Assembly (NCBI GenBank): GCA_000333855.2
Contig: CM007324.1
Coordinates: 352,735 to 416,734, forward strand
DNA length: 64,000 nucleotides
Origin: Endotrypanum monterogeii
Taxonomy: Eukaryota > Euglenozoa > Kinetoplastea > Trypanosomatida > Trypanosomatidae
Direction of reading: 5' to 3'
Made by a program: the position numbers and the translations under genes. Each line of letters begins with the position of its first letter. The stretch's first letter is position 1. The notes under the pieces are model-generated. The model was given only the letters and a program-made list of their open reading frames with translations. It was not told where the DNA came from and searched no databases. Below, piece after piece: positions 9,701-18,705 of the stretch.

Positions 9701-10410
9701 TATTCCAACTGACAATGACCCCCAGATGGTGAGGTAGTGGCCGGGTGTGCTGGCGGCATTTGTCCATCGTTTGTCATTCCGCTTGTCGATGGATCTGGTG
9801 CCACCGGCACCTCAGTCGACTTAGCGATGACCTCCTCCTCCTCCTCCTCCTCCAAATCTTCGCTAGTCTCCGGTGTGTACTGCAACTGCTGCGCGTGATG
9901 ACCATCGGCTCGACCCACCCTCACCTCACTGAGCACGTGAACTTCGTTGTCGTGGTCACCTCGTGCATCCTCCGTGTCGCTCAGGGACACCGAAACCGCA
10001 GAGTTGTTGGACTCGGCCGTTCGTGCTATGATGCCCGCGGCGAGGGCATTCACATCACCACGGACATGGCAATCATCTGGCGATGCGGCATCTGTTTGGG
10101 ACATATAGAGAGCAAAGAAGTCGTCACCGAGTTCTTGTGTTTGTCGTGTCTCGCAGAGGTCTGCGTTTGCGTCATTATGGTGCCTAAAGCGACAATGGCC
10201 ACGGTATGGAGAGGCGGTGGGAAGTCTTGAGAGCGACGCTACTGTGGGGGGGTGACTCCTTCCATGATCGCCTGAGTGCGCAGACCGTGCGTCTTCCAGG
10301 ACAGCGAAGAGATCGTCGGTGTGGTCATGGACATCGGCACGCTCATCAGCGGCTCTGGGCGCTCGCACACACCGAGCGGGAAGAGGGCAACTGTTATCGC
10401 TCTGCGACAT
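6724..10410 (-). CDS. SET-domain protein, putative lysine methyltransferase
   Basis: This 1228-residue protein carries a divergent SET fold, which in known members transfers a methyl group from S-adenosylmethionine to lysine. The N-terminal SET strand region (GVVASAWLPYGTCLLYCG) is near residues 620-640, the pseudoknot-like YINHRYNTSRFGNVEL near 710-730, and the closing IPPGAPLLAWSYGEDYD near 880-895. Between the last two lies an insert rich in Lys, Arg and Ala (about 760-850). Residues 1-330 are acidic and disordered, with a seven-Glu run, and no DNA- or histone-reader domain is recognised. No Cys-rich pre- or post-SET motif is seen, so the target could be non-histone. The start is uncertain: the pyrimidine tract directly upstream has no AG before this ATG. 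The next in-frame Met is about 100 codons in and would keep the SET domain. Confidence 0.85.
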   Translation of the reverse strand: MSQSDNSCPLPARCVRAPRAADERADVHDHTDDLFAVLEDARSAHSGDHGRSHPPTVASLSRLPTASPYRGHCRFRHHNDANADLCETRQTQELGDDFFALYMSQTDAASPDDCHVRGDVNALAAGIIARTAESNNSAVSVSLSDTEDARGDHDNEVHVLSEVRVGRADGHHAQQLQYTPETSEDLEEEEEEEVIAKSTEVPVAPDPSTSGMTNDGQMPPAHPATTSPSGGHCQLEYWPHPHPPPWSALPCSRQTRVAFHTQRYGSFIKAYLGLSDAEVEQAQRRGRRICMIGVRKAPPSSSHVASSVSYATPSSPNSAAAAAPAWLPTFRRHSNHGFGEAVKLQRIFLRHSVLAVEGDAVFSELIDRAEVLYAVEQSRLDAAWRTYTHEIGDAEAGATAATSTASPGSPPERALYPQFRKLPRVAEPCLRPNARCIALHYGLPDRESPDDIEDRASTAGVPPGKRIGEDTSRRAHGTSGDAPRRNPCPRASLMAVVCTTRLEEGDEIYVSLDSYYRCLDEVSWYRRCYGEVNKRYGCSDGATGPHMAAANTAEDEKSAQVGAAAERDLIGDVYTGVKRFPQWPADLAYYHGVGKRHASNVAEAAFPFTLVALGPAPELGNNQMGVVASAWLPYGTCLLYCGPSVATRKIERLVTEGALRGGCAAATGTTTITCAKDEAPTHREAGEEDLSFVTDDTYALGLGRHGVCFGQGLTRYINHRYNTSRFGNVELCSVILSVPSEFATVCKAANTTAAAAKVAPNGDRTEKSKNSSAPLISRPRDAERALSLTAEERARVVRVVTAKRSHRRGRAQRAKKESTTRITEATVAVSVPAPRADGGSAAGSTKSKRRAPRRRTPCLFLEERSFFVTVPFFLVTTDIPPGAPLLAWSYGEDYDAKLERQVVADGHLVPYADAVLLNQRLAAAATTWASSPTIDCRLQRYNGDYRFAVGVGDVVWRRRPVHLGLPLSSSHGPSGDGAVFDAYVPPPEDDLFVVVQTLRSSVEKILLRPLQRVPLTNAQLTTILRDQHQESYISPHAPKSTQPCPQRRRRRVGRKPSASTKQRRAAALSDDCTAHWAVFRLTDINALAPVPLAPTSFCLTPHTFSRYEECLRTCVVATTDSVGLLLMDIDYSAVYSTPPNNDDVTDAGAARSNTSNPPESATRGSTGGKRGSTTKQAFGRGGDVETHRLILVNLDDLRYATSLVRSSPKRAGAVPELCSGLVWPLYCL

Positions 10411-11488
10411 TGCGAGACGAAGAGAGCAGGGGGGGGGGAGGGGGAGGAGGGAGCTGGCAAAGGCCAGTAGCCTGCCGATATCTATGGTGGGGTATTGAGG
10501 TAGAAATATATGTGTTTGTATAATGCAGGCTCTATATAAATAGGTGTTATATGCCTGTGCGCGTGTTTGACAAGAACGCTCTGCCCTGTCGGGGGTGACG
10601 CCGCTGCGTGGGGAAGCCAGCTCCCTCCTCCCAAAGCGATCAACTCAGAAGTGCTGGTGTGGCTGTGGGGATGGTTGCACGTGCGCATCAAAAGGGAATG
10701 CGTTGAGGTAGAGAGAAAGTTGTGAAAGGTGTGGGAGGAGGTGCTTGGTGGGCAGCTGCCGCAAACATTCTCGCCATACTCCTCTGAAATATACAGTGCT
10801 CTGCGCGCCCCCTATGGCGCAGCCCACGTAAATGTACACACATTATACACTTGCGTCTACACACGAAATGCAGAAGCTCTACTGTTGTGAAGGAGTGGAC
10901 ATGGAGGATTCCCGGGTTGAGGGGGAATGAAAAGAGATGTCTACGCTTAGAAAAGATGTGGTGACGACGAAACGTGAAATGTGTGGCTGGCGTGCACACA
11001 CACACACACATACATACACACACACAGCACCAGAGCAGGATATCTCCATTTGCATCATTCATGGCTGAACATGAGAGCATCTATGAGGGTCAAGCACGAC
11101 ATTGTCAATCCATCACCCTTTCTTTTATTTTTTTTTAGGGCTGCCCATCGCGCTGCATCGAGAGAGGACATGCAGTGCGCCAACCAAACAGCAAGCAGCT
11201 GAGCATAGGGAGGACGCAGAGACAGCCTCGGAGGATAGCACGGCATTCTGTTTAGCAACGTCTCAAGGGTACGGGAAACACGCACACAAACACACACACA
11301 CACAGAGACAGAGACAAATGACACTCAGCAAGTTACGCAGGGAAATAAAAATATGGAAAGGTAATAGAGAGTCCAGTCGCTGGACATTCCTGAATCTGTG
11401 GAAGGGGGCGGGGTCTCAGAGGGGGGATTGCCTCTCTCCCTTCCTCCCTCCCATCCCCCCCGCCCCACCTGCGCTGCACTGCACCCTG
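10411..11488. other. Intergenic region, no gene seen
   Basis: Carries a G-rich tract at 10430-10450, which is the pyrimidine tract of the SET gene on the minus strand. It also holds (CA)n near 10996-11026 and 11281-11303 and a T run at 11130-11137. The part nearest 11488 should be the 3' flank of the acidic protein gene. Confidence 0.55.
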
Positions 11489-12430
11489 CTAATCATCGTC
11501 GAGAAACATCGAAGTTTGCCGAGTCGACGCTGTCTGCGCAGACGGGGCGGCTTGAGAAACGCCACCGCGTGCCTCCTTATTGAGAGTCACGTTACCAAAA
11601 CCGCGACCTGCGCGGTTGCGGCGATCCAGCGTAAGGCTTGCCCCGTCCTGCTGAAGCAGATCGACTTCGCGCTTGATGCGATAGCGTTTGACATCGGATT
11701 TGCTGTATTTCTCTGGGTCCATGTTGTGCTTCTCAAACTCAGCAATTAGAAACCCCTGGAGGTATTCATCTAGGCTCTCCTCGGCAGTAGGGGCTCGGAC
11801 GCGATAGCTGAGCTTACGCAGACATTCCGCCATGGCTTTGCAGCGTTCGGCGACGGACACCATCGACGGTGCTTTCCCAGACTCCTCTTGCGCCTTGGAC
11901 ACAATTGCATCCACCTCCTCCCTACGTGCCCTCTTTTTTCCTGGCCTCTCGGTGTCGCCGTTGGCTCCCTCCTCCTTGCTTTCATCATCTTGGCTATCCT
12001 CCTCGTCCCCGCCGTCATCTTCAGACCCGGACGACTCCTCATCATCATCGTCCTCCTCCTCCTCCTCCTCGTGGCCAGAGTCTTCGTCCGATACGCTAGA
12101 GTCACTATCGTCCTCGTCCTCCTCGTCCTCGTCCTCGTCCTCCTCGTCGTCGTCGTCGTCCTCACTGCTGCCATGGCAGACACCATTTTTCGTGGCCGCA
12201 ACGGCTGCAGGTGCAACAGCTCCTTCCCTCTGGGCCATGAGCGTCATGATGGTGTCTGTAATGAGCTGGGAATGGCTCTCTACATACGGCTCTGGATATG
12301 TGTCTCCATATTTGCCACGCAACAGTTGCTGGACAACCGCCGTCGGCAGCGTCTTGTTGCTCGGCAAACGACTCACCATGACGCGAAGCAGCTCCGTGAG
12401 CTTCGCATCGAGCTCGGCGTCCGATGGCAT
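11489..12430 (-). CDS. Acidic nuclear-type protein with DEK-C-like N-terminus, 313 aa
   Basis: Residues 1-68 form a compact helical region (LTELLRVMV, then LPTAVVQQLL and ITDTIMTLM) whose pattern resembles the C-terminal domain of DEK, a small DNA-binding helical fold; this match is by eye and weak. Residues 88-155 are a nearly pure Asp/Glu/Ser tract, followed by a basic GKKRARR motif (164-170) that could be a nuclear import signal. The C-terminal part (195-262) is helical and charged. The layout suits a chromatin or histone-chaperone-like protein, but that is inference. The start at 12430 is well supported: a pyrimidine tract ends in AG at 12441-12442, giving a 10-nt leader, and the 33 codons open upstream are excluded by it. 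Confidence 0.8.
   Translation of the reverse strand: MPSDAELDAKLTELLRVMVSRLPSNKTLPTAVVQQLLRGKYGDTYPEPYVESHSQLITDTIMTLMAQREGAVAPAAVAATKNGVCHGSSEDDDDDEEDEDEDEEDEDDSDSSVSDEDSGHEEEEEEDDDDEESSGSEDDGGDEEDSQDDESKEEGANGDTERPGKKRARREEVDAIVSKAQEESGKAPSMVSVAERCKAMAECLRKLSYRVRAPTAEESLDEYLQGFLIAEFEKHNMDPEKYSKSDVKRYRIKREVDLLQQDGASLTLDRRNRAGRGFGNVTLNKEARGGVSQAAPSAQTASTRQTSMFLDDD
12048..12165. repeat. Trinucleotide-rich tract coding for the acidic run
   Basis: Imperfect TCC/TCG/TCA triplets on the plus strand encode the Asp/Glu stretch of the acidic protein. The length of such tracts often varies between strains. Confidence 0.7.
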
Positions 12431-12440
12431 CGCCGTGGGG

Positions 12441-12480
12441 CTGTGAGCCAAAGAAAAAAAGTAAAAAGAGGGAGAGAGAG
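12441..12480 (-). promoter_or_regulatory. Trans-splice acceptor of the acidic protein gene
   Basis: On the minus strand a 30-nt T/C tract (12450-12480) is followed by the first AG at 12441-12442, 10 nt before the ATG. Confidence 0.6.
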
Positions 12481-12619
12481 TCAAAAGGCTGTGCACACCC
12501 GATACGCAAAGGGAAGGAGGCCGAAACACAGCTCACGACGCTGTCGTAATGCTTGCGGTGCCGGTGTACGTGGAAAGATGGCCACGTATGTTCGCGAGTG
12601 AGGCGAAGCAGCTGATCTA

Positions 12620-12621
<2 letters not shown>

Positions 12622-12651
<30 letters not shown>

Positions 12652-12954
12652 NNNNNNNNNNNNNNNNNNNNNNNNNNNNNNNNNNNNNNNNNNNNNNNNN
12701 NNNNNNNNNNNNNNNNNNNNNNNNNNNNNNNNNNNNNNNNNNNNNNNNNNNNNNNNNNNNNNNNNNNNNNNNNNNNNNNNNNNNNNNNNNNNNNNNNNNN
12801 NNNNNNNNNNNNNNNNNNNNNNNNNNNNNNNNNNNNNNNNNNNNNNNNNNNNNNNNNNNNNNNNNNNNNNNNNNNNNNNNNNNNNNNNNNNNNNNNNNNN
12901 NNNNNNNNNNNNNNNNNNNNNNNNNNNNNNNNNNNNNNNNNNNNNNNNNNNNNN

Positions 12955-12989
<35 letters not shown>
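12622..12989. repeat. (TA)n microsatellite spanning an N-gap
   Basis: TA repeats flank the 303-base gap on both sides, suggesting one long TA array that could not be assembled. Confidence 0.8.
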
Positions 12990-12991
<2 letters not shown>

Positions 12992-13835
12992 TATAGATAT
13001 TATATGGATAATGTGGGAAAAACAAACTGCCTCAAAGAGTGTGTTGTGTGTGTTGTCAAAGACGGGTGCTCCTTTACCTCACCTGTGTACAATGGGTCTC
13101 TATTTTTTTTTTTTTCGAAGGGAAGGTGCCCGCGCTTGAGATGAGTGGGAGGGACAGACAACGACGAGGTGGGTGGAGGGTTTGATGGCTGGATGAACAA
13201 CTCAGAGTCTAGTGAAAACAAGACACGGAAGTGGCTCTCACTGGCATGCACCAGAAAGAGAGCTGTGCCTACACTATACACTGGGGAACAAATTATTGGA
13301 GAGTGCTCGCAGCTCCTGCAGGAGTGTATATATATATATATATTATTTTTTTTCTTTTTTTTTCTGTGTTCGTGTTCCGCCTTTCTATCATTTTCGTTCG
13401 GGAAAGAGGTAATAAAACGAGGACGCGATGACCACATCATTGCATCAGACCTGGACGCGGAGGCTGCGTACCGGTGCTGTGGCCACTTACGGAGACGATG
13501 TGGGTGTGGATAACACCGACACACGTCAATCAGTCCATCCGGAAAGCGGTATCAGTAGGGTAGCACACACACACACACATCATATAAATAAATAGATATA
13601 CGACCAAATAAGAAAGGATAAGACACACAAAGTTCGCCGCGTCCGACCCGCGCAAAAGATTCAAGGCGTGCGTCCAGCAGAAAAAAAAAGGCGCGGGAAG
13701 GGGGGGGGAGGACTAGAGCCCGCATCCGGCGAGCACCGCACAAAAAAAAAAAAGAAGGTATCACCTCTGAACGCCCGGAGCACTCTGCACAGCAAGCCCA
13801 ATGCATACTCACAGACACGCCATAGCCGGCCTAAC

Positions 13836-16800
13836 TCACGAAACCCCACCAAACGACTTGAGTGCATCCAAATCAAACAATGATGCCACATGTTCCGGCG
13901 GTGTCTCATAGGGCGTCCGAGAACTCGACGGCATGCGGCCCTGACCCGTGAAAGCACCAGTTCCTCTCCTGACTGACGCCTCTTCCTCCTCCAAAGTGCT
14001 CACGCTGCCGCTCCCTGCCATCGGGAAGTCTGCAACAGAAGAGGGTTCTTGTCGCAGGGCAAGCGGCGGCGCAAGCGTGGCCGTGTTTTGAACAAGCAAG
14101 TCAGGGATCACCGAGTTGCTCACTGCCGGCGGCTCTTCGGTAGAACTCGAAAAAAAAGAACCGAGAGATGAGGTGGTGCCGATGGCCAGCGTCGATGGAG
14201 TCTCCACGACAGCAGCGGGCTTCGGAAGAGTGGAATATTCCTTGGCTGGTGCTTCACGCCCCACTGACCCCGAGATGTGTCTCAGTGGCAGCTTGGACAC
14301 CGAGCCCCCAGCGCTACTGTTGACGCCAGAGAAGAAACAGGGGGTTGATGTATCCATTGGGTTGACATCGTGGACTACCGTCTGCCCAAACTGTGAGCCA
14401 CTCATCCCGTTCCTCGCACCCTCCTTGGAGACTCTCTCCAACGGTTCCTTCGTCGTCTTGCGACTGGTATGGCTTGGGGGCATTGACGGCGCATCGGAGC
14501 CCGCTGTCGCCAGCCGTGCCCCGAGGTCCCTCATTCTCTGCCGCAGCGAGTTGACGAGGAGGTCCTTACGCGTAATCATCCCAGCCACAGTGTCACCGTC
14601 CACAACGACCATGTGCCGCAGACCCATCATGCGAAAGGTTTGATACGCCATTTGCAAATTGAAGAAAGGAGGAATCACCCACGGACTGCGATTCACGATA
14701 AGCGAAAGATCGAGAACTGCTGGGAGGCAACGCTCGTCGATGAGGCAGTCATTCGCCGCATCAACGTGCATCCCTTGGCCCGGTACACCCGCCAGGAATG
14801 GCGCCCCCACCAACTCCTTGGGCCCGGAGGTCCTCAAAAAAAGTCGGCCCTTTTGGCCAATCCACCTTTTCCATGTGACATGACGCATGGCCATAACGCC
14901 CTGCGTGAGACGACCACCGAAGCCGTCGCTGTCGTCATCTGCCCGCGGCCCCCGGGACGTCGGCATTGACGACGACAATCCGTCGTTCACCCGCAGCTCG
15001 GGAAGGCTCAAATACACCTGAAGATCTTCGCGAGTCACGAGCCCGACAAACTTGTAGTGCACGCGTGCCCCCTCGCGACGCACTGTCAACGGGTCTTCTG
15101 CGGGGCAGGGTGCCAGCGCGCCAGCAGATGAAGGAATGCCATTATCAGCCGAGTCGCTGGTGCCGTCACGCCTGGCCGGTGAGGACTCCTGAAGGCCATT
15201 GGCGGGTGCCCAGCTTTCACTTTGTGCACCCTTTTCCGTGACGGAGTTGTTTACGAACACAGCCTGCACGACAGGAAAGGCGTGATGGGTGCTGTCGCGC
15301 AGCGCCGCAAACACCACCTCTGTACGCTCACACAACCGCAGCGTCACCACCTCAGACGCCATGACGTCCGCCGCTGTCAGCTGCTCGAACTCAGGTTTCA
15401 CAATGTTCGGTGGCAGGTACGGCACACTGTCCATATGAAGCATTTGGTGGTAGAGGGGCTCGCACAGCCAGTCTGCGGTTGTCTTCGCCATCACAATCGC
15501 CACCATGACAGGCAGCAGATAGTGCAGCTCCGCTGAGAGCTCAACCATAATGACGCAGATAGCCATTGACATCCGCGAGGTGCCTGCTAGGAAGGCACCC
15601 GCGCCGATGAGGGCGAACACACCGGGGTCCATCCACGCGTGGGCCGCCGCATAGCCGCGCGGGACTCCAGGAATCTTAGTGGCACCGATCTTGAACATCA
15701 GCAAGCCAAACAAACGGCCGAAGGTGGCGCCGAGAACGAGGCTCGGCACTACGAGCCCGCCCGAGACAGACGTACCGCTGGTCACACAGGCAAAGACAAA
15801 ATAGATGATGAAGTACAGAATGAGCGTGATGACGGAAAACTCCTCCGCCGTTTGTCGAGAGAAGAGGTGACGGATCGTATTTTTTCCGGATGCCATGTTA
15901 AGCGTGCCGAGCGGCGAGTACGTCTGCGGTGTACTACAGGTATTGTTGAAGAGTCGCCGGCCTGCCTCTGTGCCCCACTGGTACACCGTCTCGTTGAAGT
16001 TATCGATTTTGTATTGCTGGGCGCAGGGGGAGAGGAGGGATAAGACAAACATAGACGTCGAGAAAACGGCACCAATTACAACAGGCTCCAGAAAGCGGCG
16101 GAACGTGTACGGCCGCAGCACACGTCGACGCCACTTGATGAGAATGAGGTTGGTCTTGGTGAAGAAGGCAGCCAGGGAGCCGATCAAGGCACCGAGAAAT
16201 ATGGAGGGGACGATAGACACGAGGTTCAGCGGTATGGTCAGGTTGATCTCAAAAAGGACGACCGCGGCATTTGACACCCAGCCCAGCATGCGTCGGTCCT
16301 CAACAATGGAGTTGATGATGGTGCTGAAGGTGAAGCACAACATCGTGGCGAGGAAAATCTGCCCATTGGAGCTCTGATCCCAAAAGCTGCTGACCTCCTC
16401 CATAACAAAAAGCAGCCCGCCGATGGGAGCACCAAAGGCAACAGATACACCGCACGCGGCACCAGCCGTAATGAAGTCCCGGCGATCCTTGTTGTTCCGA
16501 AAGGCCTGGAACAATGACGTCTGAAATCCCAGAGTTCGACTCCGACCCTGCGTCACACCAGCACCGGTGATGGCGCCGAGGTGAATGAGGGGCGCCTCCA
16601 GTCCCACGGGAAGCCCACCCGCGACGGCGCACACACATGAGATCGCCTTCGCGATGAAGGTACGGAGGTTCATGGCTTTGCGGAGGTGCACGCCATTGAG
16701 GTATGCCATCACATCGGGGATTCCACCACCTGATGCAGCAGGCTCGAAGTACACAACGACGGCGGCCGCAATAGCCAGAAGCCCAACAGAGCCGAAAACA

Positions 16801-17405
16801 GTGTAGAAAAATCCCTGGACAATGCCGATGAAGGGGTACGAATGTCCTGTCATGGCGCGGTACAGCATTTCAGTTCGGTAACTCCAGAGTATGTCGACGG
16901 CGTACGACACGACCGTTGCAACTACACCCACGGAGAGGGCAATGAGGACGTGTACTAGCCACCGCAAGAGGACGTGGCGCTCTGATGTGTCCATATGTAT
17001 GTGAGAAAAACTATCTGCCATATTGCCAAGGGGGGAGCTGATGCTGCTGCTGTTGAGGTTGTCCCTGTACTCTGCATTTGCAGTATCTGCCACGTGCAAA
17101 GTGGTGCTTGCCCTCTGCGCATCTGTCGAGGGGACCGCGGCGTTGCCGTGCGTGTAGTGGCGCCGTCGATCTCTGTGGCATTCACGGAGATATGAAACGT
17201 ACATGTCCGTATAGGGCTTATGGTAGTCGAGGCTCTCGAAGTTTGCCTGTCGCTCGAGCTCTACAGGAGTCAAGTCTTCTGTGTGCATCGTGTTCGGGTT
17301 TGCGGTCTCGCGCAGCGTGCGCCAGAACCATTTCAGTGTACCCTCATGGCGAATAATCGGTGGACCAAACACGGTGCCCTCAAAGTCGCCTGTTGGGAGT
17401 TGCAT
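13836..17405 (-). CDS. CLC-family chloride channel/transporter with CBS domains
   Basis: This 1189-residue membrane protein belongs to the CLC family and is closest in motif style to the endosomal/lysosomal CLC-6/7 branch. The filter region reads GGGIPDVMAYLNG (about residue 227), the gating region GLPVGLEAPLIHLGA (about 268), and the third motif FGAPIGGLLFVMEEVSSFW (about 327); the fourth is SGTSVSGGLVVPSLVLGA, then GAGAFLAGTSRMSMAICV. Both the gating Glu (in GLEAP) and the Glu of the EE pair are kept, as expected for a Cl-/H+ exchanger. Two cytosolic CBS segments follow, at about 660-790 (interrupted by a Ser/Pro-rich insert) and 895-950. The last 240 residues are disordered. The usual Ser of GSGIP is Gly here, which could change anion preference. 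An acidic-organelle location is inferred from the CLC-6/7 resemblance. Confidence 0.95.
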   Translation of the reverse strand: MQLPTGDFEGTVFGPPIIRHEGTLKWFWRTLRETANPNTMHTEDLTPVELERQANFESLDYHKPYTDMYVSYLRECHRDRRRHYTHGNAAVPSTDAQRASTTLHVADTANAEYRDNLNSSSISSPLGNMADSFSHIHMDTSERHVLLRWLVHVLIALSVGVVATVVSYAVDILWSYRTEMLYRAMTGHSYPFIGIVQGFFYTVFGSVGLLAIAAAVVVYFEPAASGGGIPDVMAYLNGVHLRKAMNLRTFIAKAISCVCAVAGGLPVGLEAPLIHLGAITGAGVTQGRSRTLGFQTSLFQAFRNNKDRRDFITAGAACGVSVAFGAPIGGLLFVMEEVSSFWDQSSNGQIFLATMLCFTFSTIINSIVEDRRMLGWVSNAAVVLFEINLTIPLNLVSIVPSIFLGALIGSLAAFFTKTNLILIKWRRRVLRPYTFRRFLEPVVIGAVFSTSMFVLSLLSPCAQQYKIDNFNETVYQWGTEAGRRLFNNTCSTPQTYSPLGTLNMASGKNTIRHLFSRQTAEEFSVITLILYFIIYFVFACVTSGTSVSGGLVVPSLVLGATFGRLFGLLMFKIGATKIPGVPRGYAAAHAWMDPGVFALIGAGAFLAGTSRMSMAICVIMVELSAELHYLLPVMVAIVMAKTTADWLCEPLYHQMLHMDSVPYLPPNIVKPEFEQLTAADVMASEVVTLRLCERTEVVFAALRDSTHHAFPVVQAVFVNNSVTEKGAQSESWAPANGLQESSPARRDGTSDSADNGIPSSAGALAPCPAEDPLTVRREGARVHYKFVGLVTREDLQVYLSLPELRVNDGLSSSMPTSRGPRADDDSDGFGGRLTQGVMAMRHVTWKRWIGQKGRLFLRTSGPKELVGAPFLAGVPGQGMHVDAANDCLIDERCLPAVLDLSLIVNRSPWVIPPFFNLQMAYQTFRMMGLRHMVVVDGDTVAGMITRKDLLVNSLRQRMRDLGARLATAGSDAPSMPPSHTSRKTTKEPLERVSKEGARNGMSGSQFGQTVVHDVNPMDTSTPCFFSGVNSSAGGSVSKLPLRHISGSVGREAPAKEYSTLPKPAAVVETPSTLAIGTTSSLGSFFSSSTEEPPAVSNSVIPDLLVQNTATLAPPLALRQEPSSVADFPMAGSGSVSTLEEEEASVRRGTGAFTGQGRMPSSSRTPYETPPEHVASLFDLDALKSFGGVS

Positions 17406-17800
17406 TTTTTTTTTTTCTCAGTGATGTGTGAAGTCAGTAACTCCACACACACACACACACACGCACGCACACGCACACGCCAGAAAGCAAGATGAATTCC
17501 ACGAGTCGGTGCGTGTGTGTGTACGCCTCTTATGTTGTTGCCAAAAATGTTTGTTGAGCCAAAGAGTGCCAGAGCTGTTATCAATAAGACTTGGCTGGGC
17601 GCTTAGAGACGAGCGAGGAGGCTTAAACAAAACAAAAAAAAAATGCAGTGGTGTGAGAGTGGGAGCGGACTTTGGGAAGCGGAATGCGATGTATCAAAGA
17701 CTGGCAGTGCCCAGTGTATGGGTGCACAACTGTGAATGAACGCGATACGCCCACCGTCACACAACCAATAAAGGAGGCAAGTCACTGTATGTATGTATCC

Positions 17801-17833
<33 letters not shown>

Positions 17834-18705
17834 TGCGCGCACGCGTGCACGGAGCCGCTCCCCTCGCTCTGCGAAGCCTGAAGCCGTTGGGCCAATGCGT
17901 CACCGCGCTGGAATCAGAGGTTCAGGGATGTCACAAAAAGGAGGAAAAACACCACCGTGGGCGATAGTAAGGAAAAAAACGATGTAGACACGCCGCCCAT
18001 ACTCTGGAACACACTAAACAAACAAACAAACAAACAAACAAACAAAAAAAAAAATTGTGAAAACATACGGAAAATGATTCAGTTATCAGTCGTGCCCAAG
18101 CGGACACAAGCGAGGTGCCCCGTGCATGTATCTGAACATAAGTGCCAAGTCGTGAAGCTAGTGGCAAAAGAGGTCTGGAGAAGGAGCAGGAGGGCAAAAA
18201 GGGGTTTCCTAGAACGACACCCTCCCGCCCTCTCTCCCGTCGTTCGGCTCATGGCGGCCAAGTACAGTGTACACTGCAGAAATCTGCTCCTCTGCACATT
18301 TTTCGGCACCTCTTCAGAGTGATTTTTTTTTTTTGTGTGTGTGTGTGTGTACGCTTCTTCATTTACAGAGGCGAAGACACCTCCCCTGAGCGGTTGTGCA
18401 ATTGCCATACGAGCGGGATCTAGACATGACGTGGCCACATCAGTCCCTCCTCCTCCTCTCTGTGGAGCTCTTTTAAACGATTTTTTTTTTAAATGTTGCC
18501 CCACCGTTGAAGCCTGCAAAGCACCAAGCAAACGCGCACCAACGAAAAAAAAAAAGTCTGGAGGACCAGGGCCACCAAGTGAGAGGAGGAGGGCAGAGGA
18601 ACACATGTTTGCGCTGGCAGAAGCGCAGGGCCTAAATCACGCCGCAACCGCCCCCCCACCCCTATTTTTCACCTCCCCCTCCATCTTCCCTTTATCTCAA
18701 CGGGA
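17406..18705. other. Intergenic region, no gene seen
   Basis: Holds (CA)n at 17442-17480, (TG)n at 17803-17832, an (AAAC)n tandem at 18014-18044, and T or A runs near 18323-18334, 18481-18491 and 18545-18556. It spans the 5' flank of the CLC gene and the 3' flank of the Rrp36 gene. Confidence 0.6.

Larger units (their letters stand above)
12431..13835. other. Intergenic region with assembly gap inside a (TA)n repeat
   Basis: Contains 303 unknown bases at 12652-12954 flanked on both sides by (TA)n (about 12622-12651 and 12958-12989), so the gap is probably an unresolved TA microsatellite. The rest holds a T run at 13103-13115, (TA)n at 13327-13342, a T-rich stretch at 13344-13363 and A runs near 13680 and 13741. 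The frame that seems to cross the gap is an artefact. Confidence 0.75.

Noticed and set aside
11832..12601. Plus-strand frames opposite the acidic protein (poly-Ser and poly-Leu/Val)
   Set aside because: Antisense shadows of the Asp/Glu triplet tract; the minus-strand frame has the proper start, acceptor and domain pattern.
12549..13139. Plus-strand frame crossing the N-gap at 12652-12954
   Set aside because: It is made of IYIYIY from TA repeats plus unknown bases; no coding character.
15639..16377. Plus-strand frames opposite the CLC transporter
   Set aside because: Shadows of the CLC coding sequence; no plausible product.
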